From positions 1,178,001 through 1,242,000 of the forward strand of contig NZ_JAFLND010000001.1 in assembly GCF_017313105.1 (NCBI RefSeq): DNA of 64,000 bases, written 5' to 3'. Within the stretch, counting starts at the first letter, position 1. Each line of letters starts with the position of its first letter. The position numbers and the translations under genes are program-made. The notes below the pieces were generated by a model that was given only the letters and a program-made list of their open reading frames with translations, ran no database searches and was not told where the DNA came from. The DNA comes from [Muricauda] lutisoli (nom. illeg.). Its GTDB lineage: Bacteria; Bacteroidota; Bacteroidia; Flavobacteriales; Flavobacteriaceae. Below, piece after piece: positions 45,970 to 55,400 of this stretch.

Positions 45970-46827
45970 ATGCTGTATGAATATGAAATAGATTATGATA
46001 CTCGAAACTCTTATGAAAAAGGGTTGAACGAGGCATTCTGGCAGTTTTTAATCATCCCGGAAGAGAATGATACCCAAGAACTTACCTATTGGCATTTTGA
46101 GAACGATCTTGACGAAAACAACAGCGTTTCCGAAAATGGCCTGGGATTTAAAACCGTGCAGGTACGTTCCAAAAAAGTGTTGGACCATATTAAGTTCAAT
46201 GCTCACTTTAAACTCACTAAAAAAGAGGTCAATCCGTTCGATTTTGATCTGCCCTTGGACATTGATGAAGAACGAAAATTAGTGGATAGCTTGGATTTTA
46301 GGGTCGATTACGAACCTTACCTTAGAAAAACGAGTTTCACTCAATTGCTCGAAGAGCATAAGTCCATTTACGCCTTCGATTCCAAAAAATCAATTTTTGA
46401 AAACTTGACTGACCTCAATCGCTGGGTGTATGGTCATTTGTACTTTAAAACCGGGGTCACGGATGTCAATACCAATTTGGACGAAATCATAGAAAACCGA
46501 CATGGCGTTTGTCAGGATTTCACCCATTTATTCTGCGCCATAGCCAAACATCATGGGGTTCCGGCCAGATATGTATCCGGTTATTTACATCAAGGGCACG
46601 GTTTTTTTGGGGATTCACAGATGCATGCCTGGGCCGAAGCCTTTGTACCCAACGTTGGTTGGGTAGGTTTTGATCCCACAAACAACGTTTTGGCCAACCA
46701 GAACCACATAAAGGTCTGTCATGGAAAGGACTACACCGATTGTGCCCCTTTAAAAGGAGTCGTGTATACACTGGGCAAAAACGAAACGGAATATTCGGTG
46801 TCGGTAAAAGCCGCACAACAACAGTAA
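45970..46827 (+). CDS. Transglutaminase-like cysteine protein
   Basis: A 285-aa protein. The N-terminal beta domain (residues ~1-120) is the usual Bact_transglu_N type. The papain-like core has Cys near residue 180 (RHGVCQDF), His near 218 (QMHAWAEAF) and Asp near 234 (GFDPTNN). Bacterial members act as proteases or amide-hydrolases rather than crosslinkers. No signal peptide is visible. It ends the ATP-grasp/alpha-E set, where it might cleave or reverse the linkage made by the ligase. Confidence 0.9.
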   Translation: MLYEYEIDYDTRNSYEKGLNEAFWQFLIIPEENDTQELTYWHFENDLDENNSVSENGLGFKTVQVRSKKVLDHIKFNAHFKLTKKEVNPFDFDLPLDIDEERKLVDSLDFRVDYEPYLRKTSFTQLLEEHKSIYAFDSKKSIFENLTDLNRWVYGHLYFKTGVTDVNTNLDEIIENRHGVCQDFTHLFCAIAKHHGVPARYVSGYLHQGHGFFGDSQMHAWAEAFVPNVGWVGFDPTNNVLANQNHIKVCHGKDYTDCAPLKGVVYTLGKNETEYSVSVKAAQQQ

Positions 46828-46880
46828 AATACCTAAGGTATTCTGCAGAAAGAAACTTATTTTTACCCAAAATACATTAC

Positions 46881-47982
46881 ATGGTAACCACAGATCAGCA
46901 AAAAGATCTTATTGAGCGCCTTGGTGCGTTAAGGAGGTATCTTTGACATTGATGCCAAACTTATTGAAATAGAGAATGAGGAAGAAAAAACCCTTGCTCC
47001 AGGTTTTTGGGACAATCCACAAGAAGCCCAAAAACAAATGCAATCCATCAAATCCAAAAAAAAATGGGTGGAAGACTTTGAGGAAGCTAAAACATTGATC
47101 GGCGACCTGGAAGTACTTATGGAGTTTCAACAAGCCGACGAGGTTTCCGAGGAGGAGGTCACCAAACAGTTCGACAAAGCATCAGCTGCCATTGAAAAAT
47201 TGGAGTTCCGAAACATGCTCTCGGATGAAGGTGATGAGCTTACTGCCGTGCTTCAAATTACCGCAGGAGCTGGTGGTACCGAAAGTTGTGACTGGGCCTC
47301 TATGCTAATGCGAATGTATATGATGTGGGCCGAAAAGAACGGTTACAAAATCAAGGAACTCAACTACCAAGAAGGCGATGTAGCTGGAATAAAGACGGTA
47401 ACCCTCGAAATTGAGGGTGAGTATGCCTTTGGATGGCTCAAGGGTGAAAACGGGGTCCATAGATTGGTACGCATCTCGCCTTTTGACAGCAATGCCAAGA
47501 GACACACCTCTTTCGCCTCTGTTTATGTGTATCCGTTAGTGGACGATAGTATCGAAATCGAAGTGAATCCCTCGGATATTGAGATAACCACAGCACGGTC
47601 AAGCGGAGCTGGAGGGCAAAACGTGAATAAAGTAGAGACCAAGGTACAATTGTTGCACAAACCAACAGGAATCCAAATTTCCTGTTCCGATTCTCGCTCA
47701 CAACACGATAACAGGGCCACAGCCATGAAAATGTTGAAATCGCAGCTATACGAAATAGAGCTTCGGAAAAAACAAGAGGCCCGTGCGGAAATCGAATCTT
47801 CTAAAATGAAAATTGAATGGGGTTCACAAATCCGAAATTATGTGATGCACCCCTATAAATTGGTAAAGGATGTGCGTACAGGCGAGGAAACAGGTAATGT
47901 AGACGCTGTAATGGATGGAGACTTGGATGCATTTTTAAAAGCATACTTGATGATGATGGGACAGAAAGAAGAACAAGAATAA
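46881..47982 (+). CDS. prfB: Peptide chain release factor 2, with programmed +1 frameshift
   Basis: Reading starts at ATG 46881 ([21 protein letters not shown]) and meets in-frame TGA at 46944-46946. The site is CTT TGA C preceded by AAGGAGGT at 46931-46938, the classic autoregulatory slip site: ribosomes move +1 at CTT and continue in GAC from 46945 to the stop at 47982. The joined product is 366 aa, the normal RF2 length, with the hydrolysis motif GGQ ([11 protein letters not shown]) and the stop-recognition SPF. The in-frame ATG at 47038 is only internal. RF2 ends translation at UGA and UAA. Confidence 0.95.
46931..46947 (+). promoter_or_regulatory. prfB +1 recoding site with internal Shine-Dalgarno
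   Basis: AAGGAGGT-AT-CTT-TGA-C. The SD-like octamer pairs with the 16S rRNA 3' end at the short distance that promotes slippage of the tRNA on CTT. Slow termination at UGA when RF2 is scarce then raises RF2 synthesis. Confidence 0.92.
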
Positions 47983-47992
47983 AATTATAATC

Positions 47993-48334
47993 ATGATTAA
48001 AATATATCATAACCCACGATGCCGAAAATCCAGGGAAGGATTGGCCATCTTGGAGAAATCGGGAAAGGAATTCGAAGTTGTAAAATACTTGGATGATGTA
48101 CCAAGCAAAGAAGAAATTAAGACGTTGATCGAATATTTGGGAATCGCCCCAATTGACCTGGTCCGTAAAACCGAAGCCATTTGGAAGGAAAAATTCAAAG
48201 GGAAAACATTGACGGACGATCAAGTGATCAGCGCGATGGCTGAAAACCCAAAGTTAATTGAGCGGCCCATTGTGGTACATGGCAAAAAGGCAGTTGTGGG
48301 AAGACCTCCCGAGAATATTTCAAGTTTGCTATAA
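47993..48334 (+). CDS. ArsC/Spx-family reductase-like protein
   Basis: A 113-aa thioredoxin-fold protein starting 10 bases after prfB. The reactive Cys is in YHNPRCRKSREG and the oxyanion-binding Arg in IERPIVV, as in ArsC/YffB. It may reduce arsenate with glutathione/glutaredoxin or a related small thiol, but no ars genes are near and YffB-like members have no proven arsenate activity. Confidence 0.85.
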   Translation: MIKIYHNPRCRKSREGLAILEKSGKEFEVVKYLDDVPSKEEIKTLIEYLGIAPIDLVRKTEAIWKEKFKGKTLTDDQVISAMAENPKLIERPIVVHGKKAVVGRPPENISSLL

Positions 48335-48402
48335 TTCTGATAACCAGTTAGATTTAACAATGAACTGGGCAATTAATCAAACCTAAACATTATATTTACC
48401 CC

Positions 48403-48897
48403 ATGAAAACTACGCAAACTCTGTTTTTTATAAGCTTATTAATCGGTGTGTTTGCCATTGGTGAGGTGTCCGCCCAATATGGTTATGGTTCTCCTTATGG
48501 ATATGGATCTCGCAGTCTATATGGCCGAGGACGAACTGCTATTCCACAAGCAGGGCCTGTAGATAACCAAAAGGAAGAAACTCCACCTACCGCGGAAGAA
48601 ATTGTGGATGAGCAAATGCCCTCAATAACTGAAGCTTTGGAACTCGACCCTTTTGAACAAGCCGTTGTTCGTACAACTTTGGTGCAATCCGTTCAACAAA
48701 GGATCGAACTTCAAATTTTGCAACTGGAACCTCTAAAAATGAAGTCCGAGGTGGAAAAAATCAAAAGAAGGCAAGACGCGGAACTTAAGGCCGGCCTGTC
48801 AGAAGAAAAATTCAATGCCTTTATGGAGCTACAGGAAAACCGTTTCAAGGCCACAAAGAAAAAGAAGCGGAAAAAGAATAAAAAGAATAAGGATTAA
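48403..48897 (+). CDS. Exported protein with Gly/Tyr-rich start and poly-Lys tail
   Basis: A 164-aa protein with a signal peptide ending near VSAQ. The mature start is Tyr/Gly/Ser-rich (YGYGSPYGYGSRSLYGRGR), the middle is helical (TEALELDPFEQAVVRTTL...QILQLEPLKMKSEVEK) and weakly like Spy/CpxP periplasmic helices, and the last 15 residues are nearly all Lys/Arg/Asn. No family is assigned. Confidence 0.7.
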   Translation: MKTTQTLFFISLLIGVFAIGEVSAQYGYGSPYGYGSRSLYGRGRTAIPQAGPVDNQKEETPPTAEEIVDEQMPSITEALELDPFEQAVVRTTLVQSVQQRIELQILQLEPLKMKSEVEKIKRRQDAELKAGLSEEKFNAFMELQENRFKATKKKKRKKNKKNKD

Positions 48898-48998
48898 CAA
48901 TTCTTTAAGGTCATTCGCAGGATCAAATATGTTGTTGAGGGATAAATATTTCTTACCCTCTTATTTTCCCCCAATTTTTGCATAGTAAAAATCAAACT

Positions 48999-51506
48999 AT
49001 GCATAGGATAATCATCCCGATATTATTTTTGACTCTCTCCATTTTTCAAGGAACAGCGCAACAACAAAAACCCATTACAATTTCGGGAAAGGTAGTAGAT
49101 TCAGATTCCGGGCAGCCTCTGGAATATGCCACATTTGTATTGCAAAGTGCGGAAAACCCTGACCAGGTCACTGGAGGGATAACAGATCTTTCGGGAAATT
49201 TTGAGGTAGAGGCCAATCCTGGCACCTATAACATCAGTGTTGAGTTCATATCGTACAAAACATACACGCTTCAAGGCCAAACTTATAATTCCGATACCGA
49301 TCTGGGATCTATTTCATTATCACCGGATGTGGCACAGTTGGCCGAAGTTGAAGTAGTTGGGGAAAAAACCACGGTCGAGGTTCGTTTGGACAAGAAAATC
49401 TATAATATTGGCAAAGACCTTACTACCAGCGGAGCAACAATAAGCGACGCTCTTAGCAACGTACCTTCTGTTAATGTTGATATTGATGGCGCCATCAGCC
49501 TTCGTGGAAACGAAAATGTTCGTATACTTATCAATGGTAAACCTTCTGCACTTGCAGGTTTTGGATCCACGGAAGCACTCCAACAACTACCTGCGGATGC
49601 CATAGAAAAGGTAGAGGTTATCACCAGTCCATCTGCCCGATATGATGCCGAAGGTACTGCGGGTATATTGAATATTGTTTTAAAAAGGGAAAAGACCCTT
49701 GGTTTTAATGGTTCTGTTAACGTATACGCAGGTCATCCGACCAATGGAGGTATCACCGCCAATGCCAACCTCAGAACCGACAAGTTCAATTTTTTCACTA
49801 CAATTGGTTACCGATATAGAGAAGGGCCCGGTAACGGATTTTTTGATACTAGATATTTTGACCCTAGACAGGATGCCTTTTTGGACAGTATTGCCTATGA
49901 CAGGAATATCGAGGATCGAAATTATGACCGAATAAATCGCGGCATCAACACCAACTTTGGAATGGAGTATTTCTTCAATAAACAATCTTCCATTACCGCT
50001 TCGTATTTTTTCAGAGGAGGAAGTGACGAAGATCTTACCACCAACGCCAACGATTATCTATTGGCCAATAATCCTCAGGTAGGTACAACAAGAAGTGAGC
50101 TTGAAACTGAGAAAGATAGGACCCACCAGATATCGCTTAACTACATTAATCGGTTTGATGAAGATGGACAGGTATTGACAGCAGACTTTCAATATGCCGT
50201 AGATTCTGAAGAACAAAATGGTTTTATATCGGAACCTGTTCGCTACAATAACACCGATAATACGGATATTAATATTCCAAGGGAAGAAACTTTTGAAACG
50301 CAGGATCAAACGGAATATTTAATACAAAGTGACTATGTCTTACCATTTGGTAAGGACTCTCAATTTGAAGCGGGCTATCGAGGGAACTTTGAAAATGAGG
50401 TTACAGATTACCGCCTACTTCAAGAAAACGCAAGCGGCATTCTTGAACTCAACGTGAACCAAACGAATATTTTTGATTACACTCAAAATGTGCACGCACT
50501 ATATTCACAATATGGATCAAAATTTGGTTCTTTCAATTTTCTATTGGGCCTTAGAATGGAAAGTACCCAACTAAAGGGTAAAATAGAATCCGAACTTACC
50601 GAGGAGGAGCTGCAGGAAGAATTTTCATTTCCAATAGACACTGATTTCGACAATACCTATACCGGTCTCTTTCCTACCGTTAACCTCATATATGAGTTTA
50701 GCGAAACAGAGAATGTTTCTTTGGGATATAACAGGAGGATCAATCGTCCTAGAGGATGGTTCTTGAATCCCTTTCCTTCCAGAAGCAGTAGAACGAATAT
50801 TTTTCAGGGTAACCCCAACTTACGACCTGCATTTTCAAATGCATTTGATCTGGGATATTTAAAGAGATGGGGTAAAATGACCCTGACTTCATCTGTCTAT
50901 TACCAGAGGGAAACCGATGCATTTCAAAGAGTTCAGGAACAGGTATTCATTACTGGTCCGGGAGGCTCTCAAGTAGAGGTAGTACGTAACATTCCGTTTA
51001 ATTTGGCAACCAATAACAGAACAGGTGCCGAACTGGGCCTTCTGTATAATCCTTTTAAATGGCTACGTTTAAATGGAAGCCTTAATTTTTTCAAGTTCAG
51101 TCTTGATGGTGAATTCAATGGAGTTGACTATAGTCAATCCAATAATAGTTGGTTTGGACGTTTTAGCTCCAAAGTTACATTACCTTGGAAAATTGATTGG
51201 CAGACCAATGCTTTTTACCGTGGTGCATCTGATGAGGTCCAAGGGCGTTCAGACGGCATTTTATCTATTAATCTAGCATTTAGTAAAGACCTTCTAAATG
51301 ATAATGCCACCATTTCCTTAAATGTTCAGGACCTTTTGAACTCTAGAAAAAGAAGCTCGTTCACAACTACAGATTTTTATGATCAGAACAGTGAATTCCA
51401 ATGGAGGCAACGACAGATAAGAGTTTCATTTATCTATCGTATCAACGAACAGAAAAAACGTGGACGACCAGACAGGCAAGATGATTATGAAGAAGGACAA
51501 TTTTAG
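48999..51506 (+). CDS. TonB-dependent receptor-like outer-membrane protein
   Basis: 835 aa from ATG 48999 (a TTG at 48978 would add seven residues). Signal peptide to GTAQ; CarboxypepD_reg-like domain about 30-110 (ISGKVVDSDSGQPLEYATFVL); plug domain about 125-225 (TSGATISDALSNVPSVNVD, SLRGNENVRILING); the rest a 22-strand-type barrel of the OMP_b-brl_3 group. The usual C-terminal aromatic is not clear, since the protein ends in a charged tail (RGRPDRQDDYEEGQF). Members import unknown ligands with TonB energy. No SusD partner lies next to it. Confidence 0.88.
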   Translation: MHRIIIPILFLTLSIFQGTAQQQKPITISGKVVDSDSGQPLEYATFVLQSAENPDQVTGGITDLSGNFEVEANPGTYNISVEFISYKTYTLQGQTYNSDTDLGSISLSPDVAQLAEVEVVGEKTTVEVRLDKKIYNIGKDLTTSGATISDALSNVPSVNVDIDGAISLRGNENVRILINGKPSALAGFGSTEALQQLPADAIEKVEVITSPSARYDAEGTAGILNIVLKREKTLGFNGSVNVYAGHPTNGGITANANLRTDKFNFFTTIGYRYREGPGNGFFDTRYFDPRQDAFLDSIAYDRNIEDRNYDRINRGINTNFGMEYFFNKQSSITASYFFRGGSDEDLTTNANDYLLANNPQVGTTRSELETEKDRTHQISLNYINRFDEDGQVLTADFQYAVDSEEQNGFISEPVRYNNTDNTDINIPREETFETQDQTEYLIQSDYVLPFGKDSQFEAGYRGNFENEVTDYRLLQENASGILELNVNQTNIFDYTQNVHALYSQYGSKFGSFNFLLGLRMESTQLKGKIESELTEEELQEEFSFPIDTDFDNTYTGLFPTVNLIYEFSETENVSLGYNRRINRPRGWFLNPFPSRSSRTNIFQGNPNLRPAFSNAFDLGYLKRWGKMTLTSSVYYQRETDAFQRVQEQVFITGPGGSQVEVVRNIPFNLATNNRTGAELGLLYNPFKWLRLNGSLNFFKFSLDGEFNGVDYSQSNNSWFGRFSSKVTLPWKIDWQTNAFYRGASDEVQGRSDGILSINLAFSKDLLNDNATISLNVQDLLNSRKRSSFTTTDFYDQNSEFQWRQRQIRVSFIYRINEQKKRGRPDRQDDYEEGQF

Positions 51507-51533
51507 AGAAATTTTTCCCAAGACTTAAATAGA

Positions 51534-51567
51534 AAAAGCAGCCCATATAGTGGCTGCTTTTTTTTAT
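51534..51567 (+). terminator. Terminator after the TonB-dependent receptor
   Basis: AAAAAGCAGCC / GGCTGCTTTTTT with an 8-base loop and a long T run. Confidence 0.85.
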
Positions 51568-51654
51568 AATTCCACATTAAGTAATGAATCTGGGCAAAAA
51601 AAATAGTCTCCATTTAAATCAATGAAAACTAATTTTATAAACAGATCGAAAATA

Positions 51655-51683
51655 AAAAAGAAGCCAAATTTGGCTTCTTTTCG
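51655..51683 (-). terminator. Terminator of the 57-aa membrane protein gene
   Basis: AGAAGCCAAATTTGGCTTCT is a near-perfect palindrome; on the minus strand a T-rich run follows it. Confidence 0.75.
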
Positions 51684-51689
51684 TATATC

Positions 51690-51863
51690 TTATTCTTCTA
51701 GTTGGGCGCGTTTCGCCTCTTTTCTTTCTTTCATCATTTCCCTTAGGTTACCAATCAACCAGTAAGGTACTACAAAGGTCAATAGGAATATCATCAACCA
51801 AAAACCGATTGTCAAAATTGTTAGAAAAGCTAAAAACCCTAAATATTGGTCAAATTCGAACAT
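51690..51863 (-). CDS. Small membrane protein, 57 aa
   Basis: ATG 51863 to TAA 51690-51692. It has two closely spaced hydrophobic segments (about residues 8-20 and 22-37) and a basic, Glu/Lys/Arg-rich tail (REMMKERKEAKRAQLEE). It is preceded by AAAGGAGT seven bases before the ATG, a strong Shine-Dalgarno sequence, rare in this window, and followed by its own terminator. This supports a real gene despite its size. Function unknown. Confidence 0.75.
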   Translation of the reverse strand: MFEFDQYLGFLAFLTILTIGFWLMIFLLTFVVPYWLIGNLREMMKERKEAKRAQLEE

Positions 51864-51975
51864 CTTTACTCCTTTTGTTTTAACAAAGATACTTTCTTCT
51901 TATCAAAAAAAGCAAATAGATAGACAAAAAAAGTGTATTTATCCTCATCAACTACCATATAAATGCCCTATATCC

Positions 51976-51983
51976 TACCTTTG
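51976..51983 (+). promoter_or_regulatory. -7 box TACCTTTG for fumC
   Basis: A perfect TAnnTTTG match 20 bases before the fumC ATG, giving a short leader; no clear TTG was found at -33. Confidence 0.55.
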
Positions 51984-52002
51984 TAGGACAAAATTTTAAA
52001 CT

Positions 52003-53400
52003 ATGAGTTTCAGGATTGAAAAAGACACCATGGGCGAGGTAAAAGTACCCGCCGATAAATATTGGGGCGCCCAAACCGAACGTTCCCGAAACAACTTTAA
52101 AATTGGTGCTCCGGCATCCATGCCCTTGGATGTGGTGTACGGATTTGCTTATTTAAAAAAGGCCGCGGCCTATACCAATCACGAACTGGGTGTGCTAAGC
52201 CAAGAAAAAAGAGACCTTATTGCACAGGTTTGCGATGAAATACTCGAAGGTAAGCACGATGACCAGTTCCCTTTGGTCATCTGGCAAACTGGCTCAGGTA
52301 CGCAGAGCAATATGAACGTGAACGAGGTAATTGCCAATCGCGCACATGAAATTGCTGGCAAAAAAATTGGAGAAGGTGAAAAAACCATTCAACCGAATGA
52401 CGATGTGAACAAGAGTCAATCTTCCAACGACACTTTCCCAACGGGAATGCACATTGCCGCTTACAAAAAAATAGTAGAAGTAACTATTCCCGGTGTAGAG
52501 CAGTTGCGAAATACGTTGCAGAAAAAATCAGAAGAGTTCAAAGATGTGGTGAAGATTGGAAGAACCCACTTAATGGATGCCACTCCCCTGACCTTGGGAC
52601 AAGAGTTTTCGGGTTACGTTTCACAATTGGACCATGGCCTGAAAGCTTTAAAAAACACCTTGGCACATTTGAGCGAGCTTGCTCTTGGGGGAACCGCTGT
52701 GGGTACAGGTTTGAACACACCCAAAGGATACGATGTGCTTGTGGCCAAGTACATTTCTGAATTTACCGGAAAACCTTTTATTACGGCTGAAAATAAGTTT
52801 GAAGCCTTAGCGGCACACGATGCAATTGTGGAAAGCCACGGTGCGTTGAAGCAATTGGCGGTTTCCTTGAATAAAATTGCCAACGACATCCGAATGATGG
52901 CTTCTGGTCCGCGTTCTGGAATCGGAGAAATCATTATTCCTGCCAACGAACCTGGAAGTTCCATAATGCCGGGCAAAGTAAACCCGACACAATGTGAGGC
53001 TATGACCATGGTATGTGCACAGGTGATGGGGAACGACGTGGCCATTGGCGTTGGAGGTACTCAGGGTCATTACGAGCTTAATGTCTTTAAACCCGTTATG
53101 GCTGCCAATATTTTGCAATCTGCCCAATTGATCGGGGATGCTTGTGTCAGTTTTGATGTAAACTGTGCTTCTGGTATCGAGCCAAACTACGATACCATTA
53201 AAACCTTATTGAACAACTCGTTGATGTTGGTGACAGCCTTGAATACCAAAATCGGCTACTACAAAGCCGCCGAGATTGCCAACACGGCGCATAAAAATGG
53301 CACCACGCTCAGAGAAGAGGCCATTAACCTTGGTTATGTAACCCCAGAAGAATATGATGAGTGGGTAAAACCTGAGGATATGGTAGGCAGTTTAAAATAA
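52003..53400 (+). CDS. fumC: Fumarate hydratase class II
   Basis: A 465-aa homotetrameric, iron-free fumarase of the citric acid cycle that interconverts fumarate and L-malate. GAQTERSR, the catalytic-His motif [10 protein letters not shown] and the superfamily signature [11 protein letters not shown] are all intact, and [10 protein letters not shown] matches the substrate site. Length is normal. It is monocistronic, with its own -7 box and a strong terminator. Confidence 0.97.
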   Translation: MSFRIEKDTMGEVKVPADKYWGAQTERSRNNFKIGAPASMPLDVVYGFAYLKKAAAYTNHELGVLSQEKRDLIAQVCDEILEGKHDDQFPLVIWQTGSGTQSNMNVNEVIANRAHEIAGKKIGEGEKTIQPNDDVNKSQSSNDTFPTGMHIAAYKKIVEVTIPGVEQLRNTLQKKSEEFKDVVKIGRTHLMDATPLTLGQEFSGYVSQLDHGLKALKNTLAHLSELALGGTAVGTGLNTPKGYDVLVAKYISEFTGKPFITAENKFEALAAHDAIVESHGALKQLAVSLNKIANDIRMMASGPRSGIGEIIIPANEPGSSIMPGKVNPTQCEAMTMVCAQVMGNDVAIGVGGTQGHYELNVFKPVMAANILQSAQLIGDACVSFDVNCASGIEPNYDTIKTLLNNSLMLVTALNTKIGYYKAAEIANTAHKNGTTLREEAINLGYVTPEEYDEWVKPEDMVGSLK

Positions 53401-53420
53401 GCTACTAAAAATTGAAGCAT

Positions 53421-53456
53421 AAAAAAGGCCCGTCCAAAATTGGACGGGCCTTTTTA
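53421..53456. terminator. Bidirectional terminator after fumC
   Basis: AAAAAAGGCCCGTCCAA / TTGGACGGGCCTTTTT with a 2-4 base loop; an exceptionally strong stem with A and T runs on both sides. It lies between convergent fumC and the coiled-coil gene. Confidence 0.9.
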
Positions 53457-53478
53457 GTATAGTGATAGTGTGTGTTTA

Positions 53479-54369
53479 TTACTTCAATTCGAAGCTGGAA
53501 GTACCCAACAATTTCAATTTGCTGTCATACACATTTACCATGTAGTTTCCATCTTGGAAATCTCCACTTGGCTTGTTTATGTAGTCACAAACATCCAAAG
53601 CATCGTTTTCATAATAGAAGTTGGTTCCTTTACTATAGGTTAGGGAAGTACCTTCTTCAGTAGTTTTAGTCAAACCTTCGCCCAAAACGTTACCTTGAGG
53701 TCCAAGAACTTCAATATAGAATTCTCTGTCTCCTGCTTCGGCAATTACGTTATCAGCAATAGTAAAACAAACTTTGAACTTATCAGTAGCTCTAGCTCTT
53801 CTTGTAGAAACCAATTTACCGCTGTTTCTTTCCTTGATCGCATCAACACTAATAGTGCTTAGGTTAAGGGCAGAACCTTTTTCAACGGCATCGGCCAATT
53901 GCGTGTTCTGGATGATCAAAGAATCGTTGAAAACAGTTTGTTGCTCCAATTCAGCAAAAGTACTGTCTCTTTGCATGGCCAACAAGCTGTTGGACTGAGT
54001 CAAGGAATCAACTTGCTTTAATAATTGTTCTCTTTCTTTCTTAAGAACGCTTACTTGTCTTCTGTAACGGGAAAGTGTTGCAATATCAGCTTTCATGCTG
54101 CTTACAGAATCGATGTATTTTGCAATGTTGTCTCTAGCTGCAACCAACTCTTCGTTAGTGGCATTGCTTTCCAAAATAGCTTTGTCGTATTCAGACTTCA
54201 AGTTGTTCAAGTCCTCTACAACTAATTCTTTTTCTTCTGTAAGGGCTTTTGTGGTTTGTTTTTTATCTTGATAAAGACTTACAGTGTAAATAATGGTTCC
54301 CAAAAGAACTACACCCAACAGACCGGCAATTACTTTCAATCCGTTATTGTTATTTTTTGTTTCAGTCAT
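53479..54369 (-). CDS. Membrane-anchored coiled-coil protein of unknown function
   Basis: A 296-aa protein. A short polar N terminus is followed by one membrane helix (residues ~11-30), a long coiled coil (~35-165, with KALTEEKELVVEDLNNLKSEYDK and many later heptads) and a C-terminal beta domain (~195-296, FKVCFTIADNVIAEAGDREFYIEVLGPQG, ending LGTSSFELK). This shape, type II membrane protein with the beta domain outside, is common in Bacteroidota and has no known function. Single gene. Confidence 0.8.
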   Translation of the reverse strand: MTETKNNNNGLKVIAGLLGVVLLGTIIYTVSLYQDKKQTTKALTEEKELVVEDLNNLKSEYDKAILESNATNEELVAARDNIAKYIDSVSSMKADIATLSRYRRQVSVLKKEREQLLKQVDSLTQSNSLLAMQRDSTFAELEQQTVFNDSLIIQNTQLADAVEKGSALNLSTISVDAIKERNSGKLVSTRRARATDKFKVCFTIADNVIAEAGDREFYIEVLGPQGNVLGEGLTKTTEEGTSLTYSKGTNFYYENDALDVCDYINKPSGDFQDGNYMVNVYDSKLKLLGTSSFELK

Positions 54370-54537
54370 AACTTTTAGTTTTAATTGATTCTCGTTTATA
54401 GTTTTTAATCAATCGTGTTTGGTTTATATACGCATTGGATTCGCTTTTGGATTATTTGGATAAAAATAATCTTGACAAAAATTATAATTCTGCCCATTAT
54501 CCCTTATTTTTAAAGGGATTTAAAAAAAGAAATTACC

Positions 54538-55335
54538 ATGAAAAAAAATATACTTTTAATTGCCAGCACCTTACTGATCATCTTGGTTTCATGTAAAGAA
54601 AAAGAAAAGAAACAAGAGGAAACTGCAGAGGTGAAGACCGAAATGGAAGAAATGGAGGCTCCCTCCCCTGCGGAAATTATTCCTATTGAACATGCCACTG
54701 CGGTAATTGAATGGGATGGTAACACTATATATATAGACCCTGTTGGTGGCAAGGCCGCTTTTGAAGGTCAAGAATCACCGGACATGATTTTTATTACAGA
54801 TGTGCACGGCGACCACTTTAATCCCGAAACCCTGAACGAATTGAATCTGGAAGGAGTTCAGATTATTGCTCCCGATGCTGTAAAATTGCAAATGGAAGAA
54901 GGTTTATCGTCCAAAACCACCGCTATGAAAAATGGTGAAACCAAAGAAATGGCCGGTTTTTCCGTAAAAGCCATTCCTATGTACAACCTTCGTGAAGAGG
55001 CAAAGGACTTTCACGTAAAGGGTAGAGGAAATGGTTATGTGTTCACCTTTGGTGATGAACGCATCTATTTTTCCGGTGATACAGAAGATATTCCAGAAAT
55101 GCGTGCTTTGGAAAATATTGACAAAGCCTTTGTATGTATGAACCTACCCTACACCATGACCGTGGAAAGTGCTGCAGATGCCGTATTGGATTTTAAGCCC
55201 AAACAGGTATACCCATATCATTTTAGGGGAAGACCAGAGGTTAGTGATGTGGAAAAGTTCAAAAACCTAGTAAACGAAGGTGACTCCAACATTGAGGTAG
55301 TGCAATTGGACTGGTATCCTACCGAAGATTATTAG
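54538..55335 (+). CDS. MBL-fold lipoprotein, UlaG-like subgroup
   Basis: A 265-aa lipoprotein (lipobox LVSC, Cys19) with a charged Glu/Lys linker (residues 20-45). The MBL core has ITDVHGDHFN where the usual motif is THxHxDH, so the first His is an Asp; the rest (His, Asp, His) is kept. FSGDTEDIPEM supplies the bridging Asp and YPYHFRG the last His. UlaG-like enzymes are L-ascorbate-6-phosphate lactonases or hydrolases; the envelope location here argues against sugar-phosphates. Confidence 0.82.
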   Translation: MKKNILLIASTLLIILVSCKEKEKKQEETAEVKTEMEEMEAPSPAEIIPIEHATAVIEWDGNTIYIDPVGGKAAFEGQESPDMIFITDVHGDHFNPETLNELNLEGVQIIAPDAVKLQMEEGLSSKTTAMKNGETKEMAGFSVKAIPMYNLREEAKDFHVKGRGNGYVFTFGDERIYFSGDTEDIPEMRALENIDKAFVCMNLPYTMTVESAADAVLDFKPKQVYPYHFRGRPEVSDVEKFKNLVNEGDSNIEVVQLDWYPTEDY

Positions 55336-55400
55336 TCTTATGAAATAATAACGGGTTTTCCTCGTTAGAACAACAAACTTAATAACCAAAAAACTTGAAT

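Noticed and set aside
46740..46946. Small ORF before prfB as a separate gene
   Set aside because: Its in-frame end is the zero-frame part of prfB; the upstream part overlaps the transglutaminase gene.
47038..47982. prfB starting at the internal ATG 47038
   Set aside because: The N-terminal domain is encoded upstream through the +1 frameshift, giving normal RF2 length.
54472..54477. TTGACA as a -35 box before the MBL lipoprotein gene
   Set aside because: No TATAAT-like partner at the right spacing and Bacteroidota use a different consensus.
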